Assembly: GCA_949987565.1 (NCBI GenBank)
Contig: OX465119.1
Span: 11,251,441-11,315,440, forward strand
Source of the DNA: Luidia sarsii
Taxonomy: Eukaryota > Echinodermata > Asteroidea > Paxillosida > Luidiidae
Reading direction: 5' to 3'
DNA: 64,000 nucleotides
Numbering within the stretch: the first letter of the stretch is position 1; the number at the start of each line of letters is the position of its first letter. The notes beneath the pieces are model-generated. The model did not search any database. It was not told the DNA's origin and saw nothing but the letters and a program-made list of their open reading frames with translations. Below, piece after piece: positions 45,595 to 54,591 of the stretch. The position numbers were made by a program, and so were the translations under genes.

Positions 45595-46225
45595 TTGCAT
45601 ATCATACTTTTCTGATATCGTTTCGATCGCCTTTGTGCTGCAGACTACACAGTCACGGGGTAAATTGCCCGGAATTTAAGTCCCTCTATGACCTTCAAGT
45701 CCAAACATGACAGGCGACTGTCGGTTTGTGGCAACGCTGCTGTTCATGGCGGTAGCATCCATACATACACTGCATGTCGAGGACGGTAAAGAATACTCGA
45801 TTCCACCTCCATGCTTCCACCGTGCCGATTTTTGACAATGGCCATTGTACTCGCACATTTTGGCGGGCGATCTGTCAGTGATAATTAGTTCCACACATGA
45901 TCTGATTGTACTCTCCGCCTATAGAAGGCAGTTGGGGGAGGGGGGGGGGGGTTAACGCGGGTGATATCATCAAGTATAGCATTGTTATTGCAGCTCTAGA
46001 TCTGATTAGAGTTAACACTAGAGTTTGAAAGGGTCTATATATAGACTAAAGTCGTTTAATCGATGATATTGGTAATCGCTAAGGTGACAAAAATCGAAGC
46101 GGCGCTTTGAATCGATTGCAAACCGTGGTGGAAGAAGAGAGGGGGCTTCGAAGAATTGTCTGAGTTGGACCAGTGCATGAAATATCCAGCTCACAGTAGG
46201 AGAACGATGAGGAGCATCATTTCGC
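45595..46225. other. Unassigned stretch
   Basis: G-run near 45940; nothing else recognised. Confidence 0.3.
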
Positions 46226-46227
46226 GT

Positions 46228-46800
46228 TATAATAATAATAATAATAATAATTTATTCCACTTATATTGCGCTCGCTCCAGGACCAGCCTGTTCGAAAGCG
46301 CATTAGAAAAAATGAATTCCACAAAACCTAATAAAATAGTATACATAAAAGCAAGAGCAGTTTTAAAAAGCCTTAGAGAACATATTACATATATATAATG
46401 CATACTACTCAGAAAAAAAAATCAAGATAAAACATGAACCTAACACAAAAATAAGTAATTACAGCAGTTAAAACCGAATAATAAGTGAATACAGGAATTA
46501 GGTATATACAATTAGGATGAAATTAAAACAATCTGGAGAAACACATTACATATCACCAAACGCTTTCCTGAAATAAAAAGGTTTTAAGTTTAGTTTTAAA
46601 AAGATTTAGTGAGTTTACAATTACGAATGTTAGATGGTAAATCGTTCCATAACTTTGGGGCAGCTGAATAAAAAGAACGGTCACCTAATGTGGGCAACAT
46701 TTTGCCTTTAGGATATTGTAATAACATTTCACCTGATGATCTAAGATTGTGATGGCGCTGACTTCTGACAATAATAAATTCATAAAATTTAGTAGGCCTG
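46228..46800. mobile_element. Dispersed retroelement-like remnant with AAT tail
   Basis: An (AAT)7 microsatellite is followed by TTTATTCCACTTATATTGCG and, further on, AAATCGTTCCATAACTTTGG with GGCAGCTGAATAAAAAGAAC. This wording is typical of widespread non-coding repeats in marine animals. It joins directly to the reverse-transcriptase remnant on the minus strand. Family identity is uncertain. Confidence 0.4.
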
Positions 46801-46834
46801 ACGTTTCGATCCTAGCAGGACCTTTCTCAAAGGC

Positions 46835-47025
46835 AGAGTGACAAGTTTCTAATGTTGATCTTAGAAAGTTGTTGTTTCGTCCCAAGACAAATAAACTCTG
46901 TTTTACTATCATTTAGCACGAGCCTATCATGAACCATCCAACTTCTTATGTCTGTAATACACCTTTCCATAGCAGAAATTGCTTCGATTTGGTCACATGC
47001 AGTTAATGTAGTTAATGTAGGAGTC
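46835..47025 (-). pseudogene. CR1/L2-like LINE reverse transcriptase fragment
   Basis: The minus strand encodes QIEAISAMERCITDIRSWM followed by a VHDRLVLNDSKTEF core and GTKQQLSKI. The pattern I-x-D-I-R-x-W-M-x(7)-L-x-L-N-x-x-K-T-E-F is the segment after the catalytic YADD box in CR1/L2-type LINE reverse transcriptases. Only this roughly 55-residue piece remains; the catalytic box and endonuclease are absent, so it is dead. Family knowledge supports the class; the exact clade is not resolved. Confidence 0.65.
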
Positions 47026-47174
47026 GGCTGACCGGAGTCGGCTGACCGGAGTTTGCCATTTTCGCTGGATCCGACCCCGAAGGGCAAAAGAGGGTCACTA
47101 AGGTTATTTTCCTTTAAAGACCCACTTTATTCTATTTTGTACGCGCTTGTATCCTATCCAGCCACACGCCGTCT

Positions 47175-47217
47175 GTTTGCCTTTGAGAAAATTCCTGCTA
47201 GGATCGAAACGTCAGAC
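47175..47217 (+). mobile_element. Penelope-tail hairpin, plus orientation
   Basis: CCTTTGAGAAAATTCCTGCTAGGATCGAAACGTCAG, the same hairpin that ends the Penelope-like element, here opposite to the neighbouring copies at 46798-46842 and 47325-47372. Confidence 0.6.
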
Positions 47218-47261
47218 CTAACCTTCTGGGCAGAATTACGACTTACATGTTTGAGTGATAT

Positions 47262-48085
47262 ACAAAAATGTTGCAAACTGCTTACTGACTAAAATTACCA
47301 AAATGCAAATCTTAAAATTTAGTGGGCCTGACGTTTCGATCCTATCGGGACCTTTCTCAAAGGCAGAGTGACAAGGACTAAACAGATACATGTACACGAA
47401 GGAGGGGGAAGAGAGTGAATAGGACACGGATGAGAAACAAAGGACAAAGAGTAAAGCTGGTAGGGAGAGATCAAAGGGAAGGGCAAGGAGAAGGGTAGGC
47501 ATTAGTGAGAGGAGGGGGAAAGATCAAAGAGAGAAGTGTGAAGGACTGAACACAAATGAAGGATTATCAGAAAGCTGCATGGTGTTAATCATTACCCTCC
47601 TGGATGTTGAGACCATGTGGTTGAATAGTCCGAAGACGCTTCATCCACATTTTCTCACGGCTAAGACGGACAGCATTACTTCGGTGACCAAGTGATTCTA
47701 TGCCCAGTACACTCATATCTGATATCGAATGATCAGGTTTTGATTGTAGACCTATGGCCATAGATCCGTTTTGTTGAGGGTGTTTTTGGTCTCGCCAACA
47801 TACTGAACGTTACAAACACTACAAGAGATAAGGTATAATGATTGAGGTAGTGCACGTGATAGAGCCATAGGTCTTGTGGGTAGTTCCAGAAGAATGTCCA
47901 TTGAAATAGTTTATTTCCTTGACATGTGTCTTGCAAACAATGCATTTCGAGGTACACTGAAATGTACCAAATTTAGTGGGAGGTGAAGTGTCCAAAGGGA
48001 CCAGGAACCTCTGCTCGGACAATAAGTCACGCAGGTTACGGGGGCGCCTGAAAGCCAAAACAGGCGAATTTGGAATGGCATCATA
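47262..48085 (-). pseudogene. Penelope-like retroelement 3' end with GIY-YIG-type domain
   Basis: On the minus strand a degenerate frame reads LAFRRPRNLRDLLSEQ near 48060, then FGTFQCTSKCIVCK, then CSVCNVQYVGETKNTLNK near 47790, followed by a stop. The order 'NLRDLL - Cys-rich C-x3-C-x2-C - C-x2-C-x2-QYVGET' is the linker and start of the GIY-YIG endonuclease of Penelope-like elements. The 3' untranslated part runs to a hairpin GGTCC/GGATC followed by GAAACGTCAGGCC (47325-47372). A tail then reads TTTGCATTTTGGTAATTTTA to about 47262. The reverse transcriptase is missing upstream of 48085. The copy is truncated and non-functional. Confidence 0.7.
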
Positions 48086-48104
48086 TAGCTATTATATCCA
48101 ACCC

Positions 48105-48362
48105 TTAGAGCCAGGCAAGAGATCCTTGGCAGTGGTGAAGCTGAGAAGGCTCCAGACGACATCTTCCGTGTACTGCTCAAGGTCTTTGAGGATGGGACGC
48201 CCCCCCCCCCAGATCCAGCAGAAGTTTTCTCCAGAAGATCTACTGAGTTTCTCCCTGGAGCTCATGGAATTGTTTAATTCTATGGCCCGCCTGGATGTCT
48301 CCTTCAATGCCATGAGAGACCAGACGCTGAAGGGAAGGCTAGCTGAGGCAGTCAATGACTAG
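48105..48362 (+). CDS. Possible terminal exon or fragment of unknown protein
   Basis: After a pyrimidine-rich acceptor-like AACCCTTAG (about 48106) one frame reads GEAEKAPDDIFRVLLKVFED up to a run of C bases at 48201-48210. Another frame continues QQKFSPEDLLSFSLELMELF and ends RLAEAVND with TAG at 48360. Joining them requires a one-base slip at the poly-C run. The composition is that of a real helical protein and both halves have charged/hydrophobic spacing. I recognise no family. It may be a pseudogene fragment or host exon with a homopolymer indel. Confidence 0.3.
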   Translation, partial: LEPGKRSLAVVKLRRLQTTSSVYCSRSLRMGRPPPQIQQKFSPEDLLSFSLELMELFNSMARLDVSFNAMRDQTLKGRLAEAVND

Positions 48363-49970
48363 GGCCTATACGGAGAGAACTGCGCCGCATGAACATCGAT
48401 TCGCTTTAGATGTTCCTATTTTTCTTGCAAGTTAAAGCATTCACATGCCTTGTAGTGATTTATTTTGGATTTTAACTTGAATATACGGTCAGAGGCAATT
48501 TGTGTTATTGAATTCAATTTATCTTTGTTGATTGTGTTACGAACGCACTTTACTGCGAACGCTCGCTGCGGAATGCGTGCCCGCAGGAGGGGCTTTGTTG
48601 CCCAGTGTAGCGAACCGCACCCTCCACCATTGTGTAGTCCCTCTGGACAGGCGTAAAAGGCCGTGTGTGAGCGCTAGCGAGGCACACCCTACCTACCACC
48701 ATCAAGGGACGGCCGGAGGCTTTGGCCAATTCTCCTCCGCTGCATCTTCTCCTTCCTGTCACACTGCCCCTCATCAGCCCTAGCTGCCTGGATGAGTCCG
48801 TGAGCGTGAGCTGCTGGTCGTCTTGGGACGGTCCGTCCCATCGGTCTCTCACCGGTAACCCAGCCCGTGGTCTGCGGTGGACCTTCCAGTCCGGGTCTCC
48901 CTCGACCCCGCCGGCATCAACGCCACCGCCTCGGATCCTCAAGTCCCACTACCTCGGGGTGCAGAACACTAAATAGAGCTCCCATTGAACACTGTACAAA
49001 AACACTCACTTTCAAAGCCAATTATCCCATGCCCAAAAGTCTCTCAGTTCTTGTAGCTATACTTAAAATTGTAGTTTGGACCTTCATCTCTCAGATTCTT
49101 TTCAATTTTAGTGCCCTTAGCCGATTAGATTTTTTGCTAATTACCCCCAGAAAAAAACACCCCCAAAATGTCTAGTCGTCCAAGCCGAATTTCTGCAAGG
49201 ATTTTGAGATGGACCCCTCCACTTCTGCAGCCAAATAGGGCCACATTTAAAGCCAGATATGGTCCAAATTTCATACCAAATTGAAGAGTGAACCCCCAGG
49301 TTGTCTTAAGCTTCACTTGTTCTACAATGTATCAGTTAATTGGCCTCCAAAGACTCCTTATTAAAAAAAAGTTGTTGATAATCAGCTCGGCGGAGCCATC
49401 TTGGATGGATTTTGTGTGCTGCACCCCTCGCGTCGCTGGATCCCTCTCGCGTCCGCCTGCCTCGCACTCCATCCCGGTCTTGGAGCGGACGTCGGTGAGT
49501 TGACCTCCACCGCCTTCACCGGCCTCGACAACCTCAGGCTCCGACCTCATCCCACCGCTGTACAACCGCCTCTATTACGCGTTTCAAGCTCGCTCCACAA
49601 GACCTCTAAAGGGGATATTTTGATATTGTATTAATTACTCTAAACGTTTGCTTCTTGTGTTGTATCTTTATTTAGTCGCCCATCTTGGTTACCCAGTTTG
49701 CGTTTAATTAAATGGATATTGCCAGATATTTGTTGACGTCGCCATTTTTCTATTCTTCTTTGTTCTGCCGTGCCTGTATTCTTTACCCTTTCGAAACTTC
49801 GCACTTAACAATTGCACTATAGATTCCTTGGAAATTGTATTTATTCGGAACTCCATTTTTGTATTTTCCAGGGTTTAGTTTAGTTTACTTTAAATGATGC
49901 TACACCATTAAATAGCCAGTCATTAGTGAATGTACACCATCCTTGTCATGTCAAATTGTCTGAGGTGTCA
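48363..49970. other. Unassigned stretch
   Basis: GC-rich at 48530-48970 and 49380-49600, with ordinary-looking short frames but no recognisable domains. No repeats recognised. Confidence 0.3.
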
Positions 49971-49974
49971 CACT

Positions 49975-50110
49975 GGCCTTCCCAACTAGTCTTTGCTGGG
50001 GTGGGGCAGCCAGTCAGAAGCAACGCGACCACTTTCTGCCGTAAATCTCCAGGGATCACGTCCCCGCTTTTATACAGATGCAAACAACCACATAATTGTT
50101 GGATAACTAG
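49975..50110 (+). mobile_element. SINE body fragment
   Basis: AACTAGTCTTTGCTGGGGTG, then AGCCAGTCAGAAGCAACG, then AATCTCCAGGGATCACGTCC and ACAGATGCAAACAAC. This is the same order as 33470-33580. Confidence 0.7.
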
Positions 50111-50155
50111 GTTCGCGGTGGCACCATGTTAATCCACATGGTGTCACCGCAAACT
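50111..50155. repeat. Short hairpin of family H terminus
   Basis: GTTCGCGGTGGCACCATGTT faces ACATGGTGTCACCGCAAACT, two family H ends (GGTGTCACCGCAAACC) joined head to head with almost no interior. Confidence 0.65.
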
Positions 50156-50374
50156 GAAGAAGCTGCATCCACTTTGTGTGATGTGATCCCCGACCTGCCG
50201 TAGCATTTACAGCAACAATTATTTGAATGAGATTTGAAGGTTTGCATGGTGAGAATATAGTAATTATCATGCTGTTCTCAACATGTAAACCTTCAAATCT
50301 CATTCAAATAATTGTTGCTGTAAATGCTACGGCAGGTCGGGGATCACATCACACAAAGTGGATGCAGCTTCTTC
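50156..50374. mobile_element. Near-perfect 219-bp palindrome (foldback element)
   Basis: Arms of about 88 bp at 50156-50243 and 50287-50374 are almost exact inverse complements (GAAGAAGCTGCATCCACTTT ... GATTTGAAGGTTT against AAACCTTCAAATC ... GCAGCTTCTTC). The looser inner segment is centred on TAGTAATTATCAT. No coding. The high arm identity implies recent insertion or gene conversion between arms. Confidence 0.85.
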
Positions 50375-50410
50375 TTCTGTTCAATTTCACCCCCTGCAAA
50401 AAAAGACTGG

Positions 50411-51672
50411 TTGACTTTTAGGGAAGGCCGCCATCTAAGGCCTGGATAGCTCAGATGGTAAGAGCGCTGGTGTGCCAAAGACTAGTTGACTATTAGGGAA
50501 GGCCGCCATCTAAGGCCTGGATAGCTCAGATGGTAAGAGCGCTGGTGTGCCAAAGACTAGTTGACTATTAGGGAAGGCCGCCATCTAAGGCCTGGATAGC
50601 TCAGATGGTAAGAGCGCTGGTGTGCCAAAGACTAGTTGACTATTAGGGAAGGCCACCATCTAAGGGCTGGATAGCTCAGATGGTAAGAGCGCTGGTGTGC
50701 CAAAGACAAGTTGACTATTAGGGAAGGCCGCCATCTAAGGCCTGGATAGCTCAGATGGTAAGAGCACTGGTGTGCCAAAGACTAGTTGACTTTTAGGGAA
50801 GGCCACCATCTAAGGCCTGGATAGCTCAGATGGTAAGAGCGCTGGTGTGCCAAAGACAAGTTGACTATTAGGGAAGGCCACCACCTAATGGCTGGATAGC
50901 TCAGATGGAAGAGCACTGGTGTGCCAAAGACTAGTTGACTATTAGGGAAGGCCGCCATCTAAGGGCTGGATGGCTCAGATGGTAAGAGCGCTAGTGTGCC
51001 AAAGACTAGTTGACTTTTAGGGAAGGCCGCCATCTAAGGCCTGAATAGCTCAGATGGTAAGAGCGCTGGTGTGCCAAAGACTAGTTGACTATTAGGGAAG
51101 GCCACCATCTAAGGGCTGGATAGCTCAGATGGTAAGAGCGCTGGTGTGCCAAAGACTAGTTGACTATTAGGGAGGCCGCCATCTAAGGCCTGGATAGCTC
51201 AGATGGTAAGAGCACTGGTGTGCCAAAGACTAGCTGACTATTAGGGAAGGCCACCATCTAAGGGCTGGATAGCTCAGATGGTAAGAGCGCTGGTGTGCCA
51301 AAGACTAGTTGACTATTAGGGAAGGCCACCATCTAAGGGCTGGATAGCTCAGATGGTAAGAGCGCTGGTGTGCCAAAGACTAGTTGACTATTAGGGAAGG
51401 CCGCCATCTAAGGCCCGGATAGCTCAGATGGTAAGAGCGCTGGTGTGCCAAAGACTAGTTGACTATTAGGGAAGGCCACCATCTAAGGGCTGGATAGCTC
51501 AGATGGTAAGAGCGCTGGTGTGCCAAAGACTAGTTGACTATTAGGGAAGGCCACCATCTAAGGGCTGGATAGCTCAGATGGTAAGAGCGCTGGTGTGCCA
51601 AAGACTAGTTGACTATTAGGGAAGGCCGCCATCTAAGGGCTGGATAGCTCAGATGGAAGAGCACTGGTACGT
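50411..51672 (+). repeat. 75-bp tandem array from tRNA-derived SINE head, long copy
   Basis: About 17 units of GGGAAGGCCGCCATCTAAGG, CTGGATAGCTCAGATGGTAA, GAGCGCTGGTGTGCCAAAG and ACTAGTTGACTATTA. It uses the same unit as 1-372 but the opposite strand. The A box is intact in nearly all units; the B box is absent. Units alternate between CCGCCATCTAAGGCC and CCACCATCTAAGGGC types, suggesting dimer-level duplication. Two units have lost one base (GATGGAAGAG). Confidence 0.9.
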
Positions 51673-51707
51673 TAATCTACAGGTACGTTACTCTAGTTTC
51701 TTTTGCA

Positions 51708-51752
51708 ATTTTTGTTAGAAAGGTCCTGCTAGGATCGAAATGCCAGGCCCTC
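51708..51752 (+). mobile_element. Penelope-tail hairpin fragment
   Basis: GAAAGGTCCTGCTAGGATCGAAATGCCAGGCCCT, a slightly mutated copy (GAAATG for GAAACG) of the hairpin at 47325-47372. Confidence 0.6.
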
Positions 51753-51754
51753 CT

Positions 51755-52485
51755 AATCTTTGAACTTTTGATAATCTAAAGGGATGGCCCTAAGCCTTGA
51801 TCTTCACGTATTTGCTCAGCTGATAGTATTCAGCTGCCTATTTCAAGAAACTTCAAATGCTGCGTATCGTATTGTTCTCGGTTGAGATCTTCCCCCTATT
51901 GGAAATACACGAAGATGTGACGACAACTGTATAGCCATAGTCTGGAAGCCCGTTTCCGGAGTCACTGTGGCGCAAGACTTTCGTAAGAGTTGCGTAACTT
52001 TGTCGGCAATCGGCCGCGATAGAAGAAGGCTGAACTGTGATGCACAACAACTTTGAAAGGGGGTTGTGATTACGTAATGAACAATGCATATGGTTATTCC
52101 AGGATTAGGGTAACAATGCACATGTTTATTGAAACGACGAGATAAGATGGCAATACCTCTTATAATACATACACCCACCTATAGACGTTGGTGAGACATT
52201 GGGCAGATCAAAGGGCAAGCAGGAGCACGGATCGATTGTTGACGCCGAGAGAAGATAAACGAGAGAGTAAAGATCAGAGGGAAGCTGACGGGAGAGCGCA
52301 ACCAAGAATTAACGTGAGTTAAAAAAAAAAATCAAGAACGCGTGCACTGTTACTAATAGGCTATAGTTCCTATAACCAGGACATTCAGGCCGCGGCCTTG
52401 AGCAGTTCGTAAGACCTAGAGCAAGTCTATGGTAAGACCCTCCATGGTTTTGCCTTTCCCAAAATTCCTGTTTTGGAGGGAGATA
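51755..52485. other. Unassigned stretch
   Basis: Nothing recognised. Confidence 0.3.
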
Positions 52486-52487
52486 TA

Positions 52488-52698
52488 TATGCAGACCGAC
52501 GTATGAAGCTCAATCCCCGAATAGAATCCCACACGTTTAAATGGGCGACCAGAAAACAACGACTTGTGCGTGAGGCTACATTTTGCAGGGAACCAGTTTA
52601 TAGGCAGTTAGCTCTGTGGGCAACAAAAATCGCCCATTGAAACGTGTGGGATTCTATTCGAGGATTGAGCTTCATACGTCGGTCTGCATATATAACTC
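52488..52698. mobile_element. Foldback element (CCGACGTATGAAGCTCAATC arms)
   Basis: Arms of about 58 bp: left ATATATGCAGACCGACGTAT ... AATAGAATCCCACACGTTTA at 52490-52547, and its near-exact complement at 52632-52692. The interior is about 85 bp with no coding. Confidence 0.85.
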
Positions 52699-52699
52699 T

Positions 52700-53305
52700 T
52701 TGGAGGAGGGGGTTTCCATAATTGTTATCCAGTAAACCACGCTCCTGTCCGAATCTCAAGTGAAATCCTATGGTTGGTGTTGTTTTCTTCTTCGTAAAGG
52801 TCAGTGATCGAGTCCTCCGTGTGTTAGTAGCCCATGGATGGATTGCTGCGGGTTCAGTCTGCTCATCGTCTCAAGGCGAAAAGCTGGAAAGCAGGGTTAA
52901 CGCGTTGACTTCAAATCTGGTGGTGAACGAAGAAAGGACGTCGACGCATGCGCACTGCTCGGAATTTACGTCATCTCAGAAATTACGTCCTCTCAGAAAT
53001 TACGTCATCTCAACGCGTGGACCCACAAAAAGTCGCCGCGCTGACAAAGTTCGTTCACATTGAAGCAAACTTTAACTGCGACACTGCATGAAGGATTGTT
53101 TCGTGCGCTCACATTCTGCGCAGCCGAGGCCAAGTGATAGTACTTGCATCAGACGTGACTGTTCAGTGTGTTCCCTTACAAGTGCTCGGTGCAGTTAATA
53201 AACTCTTCTCTCTCTCCTCTACGTTTCGACCGCCTGTGACATTCATTGGCTGGACGGCCAGAGACAACCAACAGAACCCGAAGGTAATGCTGTTTTCCGA
53301 AGTTG
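52700..53305. other. Unassigned stretch with half-CRE direct repeats
   Basis: Three 17-bp direct repeats (AATTTACGTCATCTCAG and variants) at 52963-53013 carry ACGTCA or ACGTCC. No gene recognised. Confidence 0.4.
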
Positions 53306-53310
53306 TTTTA

Positions 53311-53376
53311 AAGCCCCTACACAACATTTGTATGATCGAAAACATAAATGTTCACACATTTACGTGAAACTTATAA
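53311..53376 (+). mobile_element. Family D element, left part of a split copy
   Basis: AAAGCCCCTACACAACATTT ... TTTACGTGAAACTTATA, matching 44152-44215, then interrupted. The copy resumes at 53804. Confidence 0.8.
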
Positions 53377-53379
53377 AAA

Positions 53380-53631
53380 TGTGACCCGGCACAGCGACAT
53401 AAGGAATATCCCACCAAAACACTTTTCGAGTAAACAACGCCTAAATTCAAAGTATCTTCATCACAATTCGATTACAAATCAATTTTGTGTGTGTGTATTT
53501 TCGGAAAGTGAATGTATTTGGAGGAAATTTTGATATCATTTGAAAGCTAATGGTACACTCTTTCACATTATTAGAAAATCTCAAAATCTCCAAAGTGGGG
53601 GTTATTCCTCATTCTGATGTGCTGGGTCTCA
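53380..53631 (+). mobile_element. Family F MITE-like element, copy 1 (inserted in family D)
   Basis: Termini TGTGACCCGGCACAGCGACA and CTGATGTGCTGGGTCTCA are inverted. It shares the full interior with 60215-60454 (GGTGGGATATTCC region, GAAAATACACACACA, AATTTTGATATCATTTGAAA). About 250 bp, no coding. Confidence 0.85.
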
Positions 53632-53803
53632 AATCTCAAAATTTAGTGGGCATGACGTTTCGATCCTAGCAGGAATTTTCTCAAAGGCCTTTGAGAAAGG
53701 TCCTGCTACTGCTAGGATCGAAACGTCAGGCCCACTAAATTTTGAGATTTGCATTTTGGTAATTTTAGTCAGTAAGCAGTTTGCAACATTTTTGTATATC
53801 ACT
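53632..53803. mobile_element. Head-to-head Penelope-tail hairpins
   Basis: A minus-oriented hairpin (GACGTTTCGATCCTAGCAGG) is followed immediately by a plus-oriented one (GCTAGGATCGAAACGTCAGG), joined at TCAAAGGCCTTTGAGA. It carries the same tail as the Penelope-like remnant (TTTGCATTTTGGTAATTTTA, GCAGTTTGCAACATTTTTGT). Confidence 0.75.
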
Positions 53804-53885
53804 GAAACTTATACAGTTTGAAGACGGTTATAGCAGAAACCTCGCACTGAAATATTTCTGCCTAAAAGGCTGTATTTTGGGAGAA
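53804..53885 (+). mobile_element. Family D element, continuation of split copy
   Basis: TGAAACTTATACAGTTTGAAG ... CTGTATTTTGGGAGAAACGA resumes the family D sequence broken at 53376. GAAACTTATA is present on both sides of the insert, consistent with a target duplication. The right end is missing. Confidence 0.75.
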
Positions 53886-53889
53886 ACGA

Positions 53890-54585
53890 GAGTAAAACAC
53901 ATAGGCCACGCACGGAGGACGCACTCAGTCCAGTTCATACGTGCAGAATTATGGAGGCAGGACAGTCAAACTTTTTTGCGTCGGGATTTTTTTTTTGTGC
54001 ATGCGCAAAAAAATAATGTGCGCAGTGTTCGACGCGTGAATCAACGCGTCATCCGGACGACAGGCTCGCAGAGGCACGACTTTGCATGGAACAGGGGGCA
54101 AGACGAGGAACATCTGGATCGATCCATTTCATTATAGGGAAGATCAAGAAAAATGATCCTCGGATTTTAGACAAATCAAAATGTAAGTTTACAGGGATGG
54201 GGAGAGGACTTGTTCCTCTTTACAAACCCGTTCGGCGTAAAATGTTGACCTCCGGTTCTCGCACTACGTCAAGATAAACAAGGTGGGTCGATTAAACCGC
54301 CAGCCCGTTTGGGCTGCTTATTTTCCATACAACGACAAATCATGCAGCTAGCTAGGCGGATCAATGGAAAACTTTGAAGAAATAACGATCTCCTTGCTAG
54401 TCCGAGGTCATTGATCCCCTTGTTTGTATGTTTAGGAAACAGACATCGTCGTCGCCCGACGGACAAGAAAAATCGCACACTGCTTTTGCCGCAAATTGCA
54501 CGCTCCAGCGATGAGGTCCTACACCTCAAAACTCGATAAGGTCTGCCCGTGGGGAAACTTTGGGTTTGCCTGGGGGAAGCTTTGT
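53890..54585. other. Unassigned stretch
   Basis: Nothing recognised. Confidence 0.3.
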
Positions 54586-54591
54586 TGCGAT

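Noticed and set aside
44805..45605. 266-codon Pro/Ser/His minus-strand frame
   Set aside because: Product of the 12-bp GGGGTGGGGAAG repeat.
50411..51672. A cluster of tRNA genes
   Set aside because: Only the A-box half is present; no B box, anticodon arm or acceptor stem in a unit.
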